From contig NZ_CBDBDD010000002.1 of NCBI RefSeq assembly GCF_965203655.1, forward strand, positions 62,001 through 126,000: a stretch of DNA of 64,000 nucleotides, in the 5' to 3' direction. How positions within the stretch are numbered: position 1 is the first letter of the stretch; each line of letters begins with the position of its first letter. Origin of the DNA: Poriferisodalis sp965203655 (lineage in GTDB: Bacteria; Actinomycetota; Acidimicrobiia; Acidimicrobiales; Poriferisodalaceae). The notes beneath the pieces were generated by a model. It saw only the letters and a list, made by a program, of their open reading frames with translations. It had not been told where the DNA came from and did no database searches. Positions 27,150-39,659 of this stretch are shown in pieces. Both the position numbers and the translations under genes were made by a program.

Positions 27150-28223
27150 ATGCGCACAGCGATCGGGTTCGGAGGGCCGGCGTCGGGCAAGCGGCGCGAC
27201 TGGGACGAACAGGTCGAGTTCCTGCGCGAGGCAGAGCGGATCGGCGTGGACATCTTCTGGTCCGCCGAGGCGTGGGGCATGGACGGTGTCTCGACGCTCG
27301 CGTATCTCGCGGCGGTGACCGAACGGGTCAAGCTCGGCACCGGCATCCTGCAGATCTCCGCACGGGCGCCTGTCATGACCGCGATGACCGCGCTCTCGCT
27401 GGCGGCCATGACCGGCGACCGGTTCATCCTGGGGCTCGGCGTCAGCGGGCCACAGGTGGTCGAGGGGTTGCACGGTGTGCGCTTCGCCGATCCGCTGGGC
27501 CGGCTGCGCGAGACAGTCGACATCTGCCGCCAAGCCTTCGCCGGCGAGAAGATCGCCTACGACGGCCGCCACCATGTGCTTCCGCTGCCAGACGGGCAGG
27601 GCAAGTCGCTGCGCCTCGCGCAGCCCGCCAACGACTCGATCGAGATCTGGCTCGCAACCCTCGGCCCGCGCTCGCTGCGGTACACCGGCGAGGCCGCCGA
27701 CGGCTGGGTGGGCGTGTGCTTCGTGCCGAGCTGCCCGGAGGCCACCTGGGGTCATGTGCTGGACGCCGCGGCGGCGGCCGGCCGGCCGCCGGGCTCGGTC
27801 GCCTGCCAGGCCGGGGGCGCCGTCGAGTTCGGCGACGACCCCGAGGCTCTCATCGCTCCCCGACGGCCCGGCATCGCCTTCACGCTGGGGGCGATGGGAT
27901 CGGCGACCGCCAACTTCTACAACGATGCCTACCGCCGCGGCGGCTTCGAGGATGAATGTCGCCACGTGCAACGCCTCTGGCTGGACGGCGACCGGGCCGC
28001 AGCAGCGGCTGCAGTCCCGGACCGGCTCGTCACCGAGACCAACTTCTTGGGCACGCACGAGCAGGTCACCGAGCAGGTGCGGGCGTACCGCGATGCCGGC
28101 GTGGATGTCCTGCGCCTGCAGCCTGAAGGGCCGACCGCCGCAGCCCGGCTGGACACGCTGGCGGAGATGATCGACATCGTGCGGGACGTCAGCGACGAAG
28201 GGGCGACGGCAGCGACGGCCTGA
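27150..28223 (+). CDS. LLM-class (probable F420-dependent) oxidoreductase
   Basis: A 357-residue TIM-barrel enzyme of the luciferase-like monooxygenase family, near F420-dependent MerA/glucose-6-phosphate dehydrogenase-like members. Visible family segments are WSAEAWGMDGVSTLAYLA, VKLGTGILQISARAP, DRFILGLGVSGPQV and the Gly-rich LATLGPRSLRYTGEAADGW. Cofactor (F420 rather than FMN) is inferred from the actinobacterial context. Leaderless start at ATG 27150. Confidence 0.88.
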   Translation: MRTAIGFGGPASGKRRDWDEQVEFLREAERIGVDIFWSAEAWGMDGVSTLAYLAAVTERVKLGTGILQISARAPVMTAMTALSLAAMTGDRFILGLGVSGPQVVEGLHGVRFADPLGRLRETVDICRQAFAGEKIAYDGRHHVLPLPDGQGKSLRLAQPANDSIEIWLATLGPRSLRYTGEAADGWVGVCFVPSCPEATWGHVLDAAAAAGRPPGSVACQAGGAVEFGDDPEALIAPRRPGIAFTLGAMGSATANFYNDAYRRGGFEDECRHVQRLWLDGDRAAAAAAVPDRLVTETNFLGTHEQVTEQVRAYRDAGVDVLRLQPEGPTAAARLDTLAEMIDIVRDVSDEGATAATA

Positions 28224-28275
28224 GGCTGCCTGCTGATCGGGCGCGGGGCGACATCCGGCATGGCTGGTGCATCAC

Positions 28276-28281
28276 TACCGT
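28276..28281 (+). promoter_or_regulatory. -10 hexamer of leaderless msrB promoter
   Basis: TACCGT, 7 nt before ATG 28289; it chooses that ATG over the GTGs at 28280 and 28283. Confidence 0.55.
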
Positions 28282-28288
28282 GGTGGGC

Positions 28289-28717
28289 ATGGCTGGGCAA
28301 TCTGAGACAGGACGATCTGTCACCTTCTCCCCCGAGGAGCTGCGCGAACGGCTGACGCCGATGCAGTACCACGTCACCCAGGAAGCGGGCACTGAGCGGC
28401 CCTTCTCAGGCGATACGTGGGACAACCATGCCGACGGCCAGTATCGCTGCGTGGTCTGCGGCGCCGAGCTCTTCGAATCCGGGACCAAGTTCGAGAGCGG
28501 CTCGGGCTGGCCGAGCTTCACCCAGCCGGTCTCCGACGACGCCGTGGACACCGAAGTCGATCGCTCCTATGGGATGGTCCGCACCGAGGTGATGTGCAAG
28601 GCGTGCGGTGCCCACCTGGGTCATGTCTTTCCCGACGGCCCCCGGCCCACGGGAGACCGCTTCTGCATGAACTCCGCGTCGCTGCAGTTCGTGCCCTCCG
28701 ACGACGAGTCAAGCTGA
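28289..28717 (+). CDS. msrB: Peptide methionine-R-sulfoxide reductase MsrB (Cys form)
   Basis: Repairs methionine-R-sulfoxide in proteins. The 142-residue protein has zinc ligands Cys54/Cys57 (RCVVCG) and Cys103/Cys106 (MCKACG), and the catalytic RFCMNSASL with Cys126. MsrB is a selenoprotein in some organisms, but here the catalytic position is a normal TGC, so this lineage did not recode every redox Cys. Single gene, leaderless. Confidence 0.95.
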   Translation: MAGQSETGRSVTFSPEELRERLTPMQYHVTQEAGTERPFSGDTWDNHADGQYRCVVCGAELFESGTKFESGSGWPSFTQPVSDDAVDTEVDRSYGMVRTEVMCKACGAHLGHVFPDGPRPTGDRFCMNSASLQFVPSDDESS

Positions 28718-28746
28718 GGCCGGCTCAGCGCCGGCCCGCTCGGCCC

Positions 28747-29316
28747 TCACTCCAAGTCGAGGCTGAGCTGGGTGGCGATCGGCTCGTCGGGGAACAGCTT
28801 CACGACGTCCGCATCGAGTTCGCGTCGCACGCCCGCCACCGGCAGCACCGTGAGCATTGCCGACTGACCCTGGCGCAGCAGGCTCAGCACCTGGTCTTCG
28901 TCCACCAGCAGCACGTCCGTGCCGCTGATGACGATGTTGGCCGAGGCGACCTCGCCGCCGAGCTGGTCGCGCAGGTACTCGAAGGCCCGGGCGATCGAGC
29001 GCAGGTCGATGCCCTGGTCGCGCATCTTCTTCGCGATCTTCAGCTCGACGAGGTCGTTGTAGGAATAGCGGCGCCGCGAGCCGCTGCCTGCAGCGTCCGC
29101 AACCGACGGCTTCACCAGTCCCTTGCGGGCCCAGTGATCGAGCTGGCGGTAGGTGATGCCGACTAGCTGGGCAGTCTGCGGGCCCGCGAATCCCTCCGAG
29201 AACGCCCCTGCGTCCGACGGTTCCGCGGGAGACGCTGACGGCATCGCCGGCGGAGGCTCCAACCCCTCACCCGACTGCGGCACCCCAAGGGAGGGCGCAA
29301 GCTGCTCGTTGGCCAT
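28747..29316 (-). CDS. MerR-family regulator (Rv1830-like)
   Basis: A 189-residue MerR-type regulator with a Pro/Ala-rich N-terminal tail of about 40 residues. The winged helix follows (GITYRQLDHWARKGLVKPS, RRRYSYNDLVELKIAKKM), then a helical dimerisation region and a C-terminal domain ending QLSLDLE. AAGGAG lies 6 nt before ATG 29316, which sets the start. It ends the conserved gcvH-garA-ftsR-DUF151-merR block known in Mycobacterium. Confidence 0.85.
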   Translation of the reverse strand: MANEQLAPSLGVPQSGEGLEPPPAMPSASPAEPSDAGAFSEGFAGPQTAQLVGITYRQLDHWARKGLVKPSVADAAGSGSRRRYSYNDLVELKIAKKMRDQGIDLRSIARAFEYLRDQLGGEVASANIVISGTDVLLVDEDQVLSLLRQGQSAMLTVLPVAGVRRELDADVVKLFPDEPIATQLSLDLE

Positions 29317-29476
29317 CGGAGGCTCCTTCGGGTTGCGATTCAGACTGCGAATCACACCAAATCACACACGGTGAACTACTGGGCTGTGATCTATAGTGCC
29401 TCAGAGGGTACGGGGCGGCGTCGCCGCGGCGCAAGGGGCCAATTCGAGGGCACGTCCGGCAACCGGTCGCCGGGCG

Positions 29477-30001
29477 TCACTCGGGGTCGCTGGCCTCCGC
29501 CGTCGGCCCGAAATCGTCAGGCTGCACGTCGTCGAGGAACTGCTTGAACTCGTCGAGGAGCTCGTCGGGGTCGACATCGGCAGGCTCGTCGGGCGGCAGC
29601 TCGATGATCTGTCCCGCTTCGTCCAGCACGGCCTCGCTGGCGAAGATCGGCGTATCGGCGCGCACGGCCAGCGCTACGGCATCACTCGGTCGCGCAGAGA
29701 TGGTGTGGGTGGACGACCCGATGGTCACCTCCATCTCGGCAAAGAACGTGCGGTCGCGAAGGTCGGTGACGGTGACCTTGGTGAGCGTCGCGCCGAGGAC
29801 GTCCAAGATGGCTGCCATGAGGTCGTGCGTGAGGGGCCTCGGCACGCGGATCTGCTCGATGCCGCGGTAGATCGCCTGCGCCTCGGGCGTGTCGATCACG
29901 ACCGGCAGCACCCGCTGGGAGCCGCTCGTCTCCCGCAGCAGCAGCAGCGGGCTCTGCGAGGGCATCTCCACCTGCACGCCAAGAAGTTCCATCTCGACCA
30001 T
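29477..30001 (-). CDS. DUF151 bifunctional nuclease-family protein
   Basis: A 174-residue member of the DUF151 family (Rv1829-like). It contains MELLGVQVEMPSQSPLLLL, LPVVIDTPEAQAI and the signature SARPSDAVALAVRADTPIFA. An acidic tail of about 45 residues follows. Plant and Thermotoga members have been linked to nuclease activity; the role in actinobacteria is unclear. The start at ATG 30001 is fixed by the leaderless TAGTGT. Confidence 0.88.
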   Translation of the reverse strand: MVEMELLGVQVEMPSQSPLLLLRETSGSQRVLPVVIDTPEAQAIYRGIEQIRVPRPLTHDLMAAILDVLGATLTKVTVTDLRDRTFFAEMEVTIGSSTHTISARPSDAVALAVRADTPIFASEAVLDEAGQIIELPPDEPADVDPDELLDEFKQFLDDVQPDDFGPTAEASDPE

Positions 30002-30008
30002 GGAATGC

Positions 30009-30014
30009 ACACTA
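30009..30014 (-). promoter_or_regulatory. -10 hexamer of leaderless DUF151 promoter
   Basis: TAGTGT on the minus strand, 7 nt before the ATG. Confidence 0.55.
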
Positions 30015-30055
30015 CTTCGGCCCTTGCGAGGCCTGAGCCGGCGGCAGCGGCGCTC

Positions 30056-31048
30056 TCAGTCCCAGTAGCGGCTGAGCGTTTCGCCCATCACCTGCGCACG
30101 CAGCCGCTCGCACAGTGCCACCAGCCGTCCCAACGAGCGGCGCGCATCGTGGGTGGCGGTAGGTCCGGCCGCGTGGATGACCGGTTGGATCCCTTGCTCG
30201 AACATGGCCGCATCGCGCGCCGCGGCGTTGCGGACGACTCGCAGATGGCGGGCCTGCAGGCCGTAGGTGGCGAACTCGCGCGAGATGCGAGCGATGAGCA
30301 GCGCACCGCTGCTGTAGCGGGGCTCGGGAGGTTCGAGTGCGAGCGATGCCTGGGGGTCGCTGCCGGGCGGGGGTGTGCCGGCATCGGTGAGCGGCACCAG
30401 CAGGCCGTACTCGGTCAGCTCGGCAATCTCGGCCAAGCTGAGCCCGCTCTCGGCGCTCAGCTCCGCAGCGCTGTAGGCCTGGGCGTCGTCGGGCGCGGCC
30501 CACGGCGGCTGCGCCGCGTCCGGCTCGGGGCCCGGGAATCGGGCGGCTCCACCTGCAGCGGCATCCTCGGGGACGGCGTCACCGGCAACGGCGTCTTCGG
30601 GGGCGGCATCGCCGGCGACGGCTTCACCTGCGGCGTCTTCGGAGGCGGCATCGCCGGAACCGCCACGGTCGCCGACCTGCTTGGGATCTGCGGCGCCTGT
30701 TCCCCCGAGCGAGGGACCGCCATCACCAACGCCGATGCCCCAGATGTCGGCGAGGTGTTCGCCCCGGTCGATGCGCTCGCCGATGATGCTGAGCGGCAGG
30801 TACTGGTCGCGCTGGCGGCTGAGAATCCAGCGCAGCACCTCGATGTCGTGTGACCCGAAGCTGCGGTATCCCCCCGGGGTGCGCGCTGGCGAGATGAGCT
30901 TCCGATCCTCGAGAAAGCGGATCTTGGAGTCGGTCAGGTCGCTGAACTCAGGTCGCAGCAGGGCCACGACCTCCCCGATCGACAGCCGTCCAATCGGGGC
31001 ACGCAGATGTGAAGGCGGGTGGGGTTCAGGCTCGGCGCCTGCACTCAC
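30056..31048 (-). CDS. ftsR: FtsR-like MerR regulator with repetitive Ala/Asp/Glu linker
   Basis: A 330-residue homologue of Rv1828/FtsR, a regulator that controls ftsZ in corynebacteria. The DNA-binding part (about 18-95) includes LSIGEVVALLRPEF, SKIRFLEDRKLISPARTPGGYR and RWILSRQRDQYLPL. A linker of about 100 residues follows, made of GDAAPEDAVA-type repeats, and then the C-terminal effector-like domain. The linker is much longer than in the usual 240-250-residue homologues. The GTG start overlaps the garA stop (GTGA). Confidence 0.85.
   Translation of the reverse strand: MSAGAEPEPHPPSHLRAPIGRLSIGEVVALLRPEFSDLTDSKIRFLEDRKLISPARTPGGYRSFGSHDIEVLRWILSRQRDQYLPLSIIGERIDRGEHLADIWGIGVGDGGPSLGGTGAADPKQVGDRGGSGDAASEDAAGEAVAGDAAPEDAVAGDAVPEDAAAGGAARFPGPEPDAAQPPWAAPDDAQAYSAAELSAESGLSLAEIAELTEYGLLVPLTDAGTPPPGSDPQASLALEPPEPRYSSGALLIARISREFATYGLQARHLRVVRNAAARDAAMFEQGIQPVIHAAGPTATHDARRSLGRLVALCERLRAQVMGETLSRYWD
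30561..30657 (-). repeat. Imperfect 30-bp minisatellite inside ftsR
   Basis: Units at 30561-30590 and 30591-30620, with a partial third unit to 30657, encode the AGDAVPEDAA-type linker. Units are multiples of 3, so copy-number change would alter linker length without breaking the frame. Confidence 0.6.
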
Positions 31049-31497
31049 AGCCCGACCGACGACACCAGGTACAGCAGCTTGAACTTGCCGACCTGCAGCT
31101 CGTCGCCGCCCCGCAGCGAGATCTCGCCGTCGGTGCGGATGCCGTTGACATAGGTGCCGTTGAGCGAGCCGACGTCGCGCAAGGTGTGCCCCGCTGGGCC
31201 CAGCTCGAGCACGACGTGACGGCGCGAGACGGTGATGTCATCGAGGAAGACGTCACTGTCGGGATGGCGCCCGACCGTGACCCGATCGCCGGCCAGCTCG
31301 AAGCGTGTGCCGGAGCGGTGCCCCGAGGTCACCACCAACTCGGCGACCCCGCTGTAGGGAGGAGCGTCGGTTGCGCCGACCGGCGAGAGCACCTCGGTCG
31401 GCGCGTCGGCAGACGAGTCGAGGCGTGCGCCGCAGCCCGAACAGAAGCGCGCATCGTCGGAATTCGAATACCCGCACCTTCCGCAGACGATGGCCAC
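31045..31497 (-). CDS. garA: FHA-domain protein GarA-like, with N-terminal zinc ribbon
   Basis: GarA homologues control 2-oxoglutarate and glutamate metabolism by phosphorylation-dependent binding of their FHA domain. The 150-residue protein starts with a zinc ribbon (CGRCG and CSGCGA, residues 5-24). A Thr-containing APTEVL segment follows, in the place of the phosphorylated ETTS motif. The FHA domain contains VTVGRHPDSDVFLDD, VSRRHVVLE and GSLNGTYVNG. The zinc ribbon in place of the usual N-terminus is a variation. It lies 5 nt after gcvH on the minus strand. Confidence 0.9.
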   Translation of the reverse strand: MAIVCGRCGYSNSDDARFCSGCGARLDSSADAPTEVLSPVGATDAPPYSGVAELVVTSGHRSGTRFELAGDRVTVGRHPDSDVFLDDITVSRRHVVLELGPAGHTLRDVGSLNGTYVNGIRTDGEISLRGGDELQVGKFKLLYLVSSVGL

Positions 31498-31502
31498 GGC
31501 GA

Positions 31503-31904
31503 TCAGACGTCCTCGGCGATCAGCGCGGCGTAGCCGTCGGCATCGAGCAGGGCAGCCATCTCGGCATCAGCCTGCGCGGTGTCGGCTTTCGGCGTGATGA
31601 CGCAGATCCACCCGTCGCCGTAGGGAGACTCGTTCACGAGCTGGGGTTCGTCCTCGAGCGCCACGTTGACCTCTGCGATCTCGCCCGACAGCGGCGCAAA
31701 GATGTCCGAGACCGATTTTGTGGACTCGATCTCGCACATGGCTTCATCGGCGGCGACCTGCGCCCCGATCTCCGGCAGCTCTACGTACACGACATCGCCG
31801 AGCGCATCCTGCGCAAAGTCCGTGATGCCGACCTGCATGCCGGCATCGCTGGGGCGCACCCATTCATGGTCGGCCGAGTAGCGCAGCTCTGCAGGAATCT
31901 CCAT
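31503..31904 (-). CDS. gcvH: Glycine cleavage system H protein
   Basis: The lipoyl carrier that shuttles the aminomethyl group between GcvP, GcvT and the L protein. At 133 residues, the lipoylated lysine is in the ESTKSVSD segment and the YSADHEWV N-terminus is typical. It stands apart from gcvT-gcvP in this window and beside garA, as in Mycobacterium (Rv1826-Rv1827). Leaderless start: TAGCTT 7 nt before ATG 31904. Confidence 0.96.
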   Translation of the reverse strand: MEIPAELRYSADHEWVRPSDAGMQVGITDFAQDALGDVVYVELPEIGAQVAADEAMCEIESTKSVSDIFAPLSGEIAEVNVALEDEPQLVNESPYGDGWICVITPKADTAQADAEMAALLDADGYAALIAEDV

Positions 31905-31911
31905 GGCCGCG

Positions 31912-31917
31912 AAGCTA
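31912..31917 (-). promoter_or_regulatory. -10 hexamer of leaderless gcvH promoter
   Basis: TAGCTT on the minus strand, 7 nt before the ATG. It may drive the gcvH-garA-ftsR operon. Confidence 0.55.
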
Positions 31918-31928
31918 TCGGATGGGTG

Positions 31929-32549
31929 TCACACCGCCCGGCCGGCGCGTCCCTCGCGAACAGCAAGAATCGCCTGCGGTACATAGCCGAACGCCGACCA
32001 GTAGTGAATCGGCAATCCCGTGGCCACGAATACCCACGCAAGCACGCCGAACACGCCAGCCGCGGCGATGTCGCTGGCACCCGCCAGGAAGCTCGGGATG
32101 GCGAACATCATCAGGAACGTCCCGGTCTTGCCCCACCACGTGACCTCGATCTTGCGGGCGCCCGCCGCCGCCAGCACCAGCGCTGCGACCGCCACGCCGC
32201 CTTCGCGTACCAAGGCCAGCACCGCAATCCACAACGGCAGCGAGCCGTCGACGATCAGGGCCACCAACGCCACCAGCAGCAGCAGGCGATCGGCGGTGGG
32301 GTCGAGGATCTTGCCGAGCTCGGACACCTGGTTGAAGCGGCGAGCGATGAAGCCGTCCACCCAGTCCGTGGCGCCGAGCACACCGAGCAGCAGCGCAGCA
32401 CTCCAGCGGTCCTCCGCGCCGAACACCAGCCACACGAACCACGGCAGGCAGCACAGCCGCCCGAAGCTGATCAGGTTCGGCACGGTGAACGGCCGCCACC
32501 CGACCTCGGGGGTCTCCGACGCGCCGGGGGCCTCGCTCACCTGGCTCAC
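31929..32549 (-). CDS. pgsA: CDP-alcohol phosphatidyltransferase (PgsA-like)
   Basis: An integral membrane enzyme of phospholipid synthesis, probably CDP-diacylglycerol-glycerol-3-phosphate phosphatidyltransferase. The 206-residue protein has the family signature split over DWVDGFIARR and GKILDPTADR (DGx2ARx8Gx3Dx3D), plus several hydrophobic helices. Its position next to gcvH-garA matches pgsA2 (Rv1822) in Mycobacterium. Exact alcohol substrate is inferred. Confidence 0.88.
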   Translation of the reverse strand: MSQVSEAPGASETPEVGWRPFTVPNLISFGRLCCLPWFVWLVFGAEDRWSAALLLGVLGATDWVDGFIARRFNQVSELGKILDPTADRLLLLVALVALIVDGSLPLWIAVLALVREGGVAVAALVLAAAGARKIEVTWWGKTGTFLMMFAIPSFLAGASDIAAAGVFGVLAWVFVATGLPIHYWSAFGYVPQAILAVREGRAGRAV

Positions 32550-32582
32550 AGTACCGACGCATACTCAGGCGCATCCCCCATT

Positions 32583-32588
32583 TAGGCT
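32583..32588 (+). promoter_or_regulatory. -10 hexamer of leaderless HIT promoter
   Basis: TAGGCT, 6 nt before the GTG at 32595. Confidence 0.55.
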
Positions 32589-32594
32589 TCGCCC

Positions 32595-32999
32595 GTGGCC
32601 ACCGTCTTCACCAGGATCATCGAGGGCGAGCTGCCCGGCACGTTCGTGTGGCGAGATGAGGTGTGCGCGGCGTTCCTGTCGATCAACCCGCTCGCACCGG
32701 GCCATACGCTCGTCGTGCCCATCGCGGAGATCGATCACTGGCTGGACGTGCCAACCGATCTTCAGGCGCACCTGTTCGATGTCTCGCGCCGCATCGGGGA
32801 AGCGCAGATGCGGGCCTTCAGGCCAGATCGCATCGGACTGGTGATTGCCGGCTTCGAAGTCCCCCACTGCCACATTCACGTGTGCCCCGTGAATTCCATG
32901 GCCGACATGAACTTCGCCCGAGCGCTGCCGATGGCCTCCACCGAGGAACTGGCCGGTCCGGCCGCAGCGATCCTCGCCGAGCTGGCAGCGGCGGGCTGA
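32595..32999 (+). CDS. HIT-family nucleotide hydrolase/transferase
   Basis: A 134-residue histidine-triad protein. The triad is HCHIHVCP near residue 95, a variant of HxHxHxx. The N-terminal FTRIIEGELPGTFVW and LSINPLAPGHTLVVP are typical. It probably hydrolyses nucleoside phosphoramidates or dinucleotides. GTG start set by the leaderless hexamer. Confidence 0.9.
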   Translation: MATVFTRIIEGELPGTFVWRDEVCAAFLSINPLAPGHTLVVPIAEIDHWLDVPTDLQAHLFDVSRRIGEAQMRAFRPDRIGLVIAGFEVPHCHIHVCPVNSMADMNFARALPMASTEELAGPAAAILAELAAAG

Positions 33000-33013
33000 T
33001 CGGCGGAGTCCCG

Positions 33014-33736
33014 CTAGAAGAGCCGATCCGGCTCGACCGGATCGATGAGGCTGGCGTCGCGATTGCGGACACTGCCCACTTCACGGCTCACCTGGTGCGA
33101 CCGCAGGATCCCCTCCGCAGCGGGCAGGCACATGGCCGCGAGTTCGTCGACGTCGTCGTTGGCCGGATCGAGCCACGCTTCCCACTGCGGGCGCTCCAGC
33201 AGCACCGGCATGCGGTCGTGAATCGACGCCATGAAGCCGTTCGCGGCAGTGGTCAGCACGGTCGCCGAGTGCAGCACATTCGGGGGTGCGCCGTCGGCAG
33301 GGTCGTCAGGCGGCGACCAGCGTTCCCACAGGCCGGCCATGGCCAGCATGCCGCCATCGACGCGGGTGATGTAGTGCGGCAGTGGCCGGTCATCTCGGGG
33401 TGTGCCCTTCGGGGCTCGGGGCCACTCGTAGAACCCGTCGGCGGGGACGAGGCAGCGGCGCCGCTTGAACGCGCCACGGAAGGAGTTCTTCGTTGCGGCT
33501 GTCTCGGAGCGGGAGTTGAACAGCAGCGGGCCCTTCGTGGGGTCTTTCGACCACGGCGGCACCAGACCCCACCTGAACGTCTCGATCCGGCGGGCATCGT
33601 CGTTGCCCACAACAGCCACTATGTCGGTGGTGGGGGCCACGTTGTAGCTGCGTGGTGCGTCGAAACCGGGCAATGGCGTGTCGAAGTACGCCGACACCGC
33701 ATCGAGATCAGCCGCCGAGACAAAGCGCCCGCACAT
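33014..33736 (-). CDS. SRAP-domain protein (HMCES/YedK-like)
   Basis: Protects abasic sites in single-stranded DNA by forming a thiazolidine crosslink through Cys2. The mature N-terminus MCGRF is intact, with the catalytic Cys directly after Met. Further family segments are NVAPTT, FRWGLVPPW, FNSRSETAATK and RCLVPADGFYEW. The 240-residue length is normal. Leaderless: TACGCT 6 nt before ATG 33736. Confidence 0.94.
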   Translation of the reverse strand: MCGRFVSAADLDAVSAYFDTPLPGFDAPRSYNVAPTTDIVAVVGNDDARRIETFRWGLVPPWSKDPTKGPLLFNSRSETAATKNSFRGAFKRRRCLVPADGFYEWPRAPKGTPRDDRPLPHYITRVDGGMLAMAGLWERWSPPDDPADGAPPNVLHSATVLTTAANGFMASIHDRMPVLLERPQWEAWLDPANDDVDELAAMCLPAAEGILRSHQVSREVGSVRNRDASLIDPVEPDRLF

Positions 33737-33742
33737 GCGCCG

Positions 33743-33748
33743 AGCGTA
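33743..33748 (-). promoter_or_regulatory. -10 hexamer of leaderless SRAP promoter
   Basis: TACGCT on the minus strand, 6 nt before the ATG. Confidence 0.55.
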
Positions 33749-33821
33749 GAACGACGGTGGGATTCCGGATCCCCTCGGAATCAGCTCACTCAGACGCTAC
33801 GAAATCAGGTTGTACGTGAAA

Positions 33822-33855
33822 ATCATTTGAACATCATGAAATTTACTTGAATGAT
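33822..33855. promoter_or_regulatory. A/T-rich inverted repeat upstream of the restriction locus
   Basis: ATCATT (33822-33827) and AATGAT (33850-33855) flank an A/T-rich core in a 461-nt gap between SRAP and the restriction enzyme. It could be an operator or a remnant. The rest of the gap holds only the doubtful small ORF at 33864 and the promoter at 34162. Confidence 0.3.
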
Positions 33856-33863
33856 GTTTTCTC

Positions 33864-34064
33864 GTGGGATTCGTCGACGATCTTTGGACGGCGCTGCTGT
33901 CCGACGACGAAGCCGAAGAGCAGGAAGCGCTCGACCGGCTCGTCGAAGACGATGTGACGGCAGATATTGCGTTCGCCACACTCTCAACCGGCAGCGCGGC
34001 CACTTGCCAGCAGAGATCTCGCACAAGTCCCCCGGAGGCCGATTCCGACCGCAGGCAACAGTGA
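33864..34064 (+). CDS. Possible small acidic protein, 66 residues
   Basis: A GTG-initiated frame encoding an acidic helix-like N-terminus (GFVDDLWTALLSDDEAEEQ, ALDRLVEDD) and a Ser/Arg-rich end. I do not recognise it. The first 45 residues look protein-like and the end does not, so it may be the remnant of a truncated gene. It lies just upstream of the restriction enzyme in the same direction. Confidence 0.3.
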   Translation: MGFVDDLWTALLSDDEAEEQEALDRLVEDDVTADIAFATLSTGSAATCQQRSRTSPPEADSDRRQQ

Positions 34065-34161
34065 CATGCTGCCCCCGGCTTGCCCCACGATGAAACGCTC
34101 GTCCAGACTCTCGTCAGCGGCGCGGAGGCCGCTCGCCGTGGCTGCTCGCCGGACAGGCCGG

Positions 34162-34197
34162 TACTGTGCGGCACGTGGGTGCAGGATCGCGAGTGGC

Positions 34198-34201
<4 letters not shown>
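34162..34201 (+). promoter_or_regulatory. Leaderless mini-ORF coupled to the restriction enzyme start
   Basis: TACTGT (34162-34167) lies 7 nt before a GTG (34175) that opens an 8-codon frame ending at TGA 34199-34201. That stop overlaps GTG 34198, the first start of the restriction enzyme (GTGA). The geometry suggests a leaderless peptide that hands ribosomes to the large gene. Confidence 0.4.
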
Positions 34202-38810
<4,609 letters not shown>

Positions 38811-38814
<4 letters not shown>

Positions 38815-39653
38815 CAGAAACCCTCGACTTGGGGCTGACCGTAGGCGAGGCCGCTGCGAACCTCGACAACCTGAGTGACTGGGCGTTGGAGCAATTCCAA
38901 GCCAAGTACGGCGCCGAAATCACCAAGGACGACATCTGGGAGTACCTGTACGGCGTGATGCACTCGCCGCATTGGCGCATTGACTACCGCCACGACCTGC
39001 AGCGCAACCTGCCGCGCATCCCGCTAGCCGACGACTTCGAAGCATTCCGGTCGGCTGGGCGCAAGCTGATGGACTTACACATCGACTACGAGACGGTCGA
39101 CGAGTACCCCGTGCAGTGCTTGGTGGATGGCGAGCCGGACGAAGGTGACGCCGATGGAAACGCATACCGGATCGAGAGTCGGATGCGCTGGGGCAAGGGC
39201 CCTGACGGCAGCGAAGACCGCACTGTACTCCTGCTCAATAGGCGGTGCCGCCTGGTCGGAATTCCGGTCGAGACAACGCGCTACACCGTCTCGGGACGCA
39301 CCCCGCTGCAATGGGCCATCGACAGCCTCCGCGTCAAGCACGACAAGGCTTCAGGCATCATCGACGATCCGAACGGCTGGCGCGACTGGGCAGACGAGCC
39401 GTTCAACCTGATTCGCCACCTGCGCCGACTGGTGACTGTGAGCTACGAGTCGGCCCACATCATCGCTTGGTTGCCGACCTCACGCCCCGGCGAGTCGCAC
39501 CTGTACGAGCCAGGCCCGGTCACGCTGGCCGACATCATCGAATCCGCAGCGACAGCGGAACCATCAGAAGACTCCACAGGCATCGTCTACACCGATGAAG
39601 AGTTCGAGGCGCACTTGGATTCGTTGCCCTACGAACAGTCGACAGATTCTTGA
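38811..39653 (+). CDS. C-terminal polypeptide of the type ISP enzyme (target recognition)
   Basis: A 280-residue continuation of the type ISP enzyme, encoded as a separate ORF. Segments KYGAEITKDDIWEYLYGVMH, LPRIPLADDFEAFRSAGRKL and MDLHIDYETVDEYP match the end of single-chain homologues. GTG 38811 has AGGAGG 6 nt upstream and overlaps the stop of cassette 3 (GTGA), so it is made by coupled re-initiation. It presumably binds the large part to complete the target-recognition domain, so the split is likely functional rather than a frameshift defect. Confidence 0.82.
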
Positions 39654-39659
39654 CCGCTC

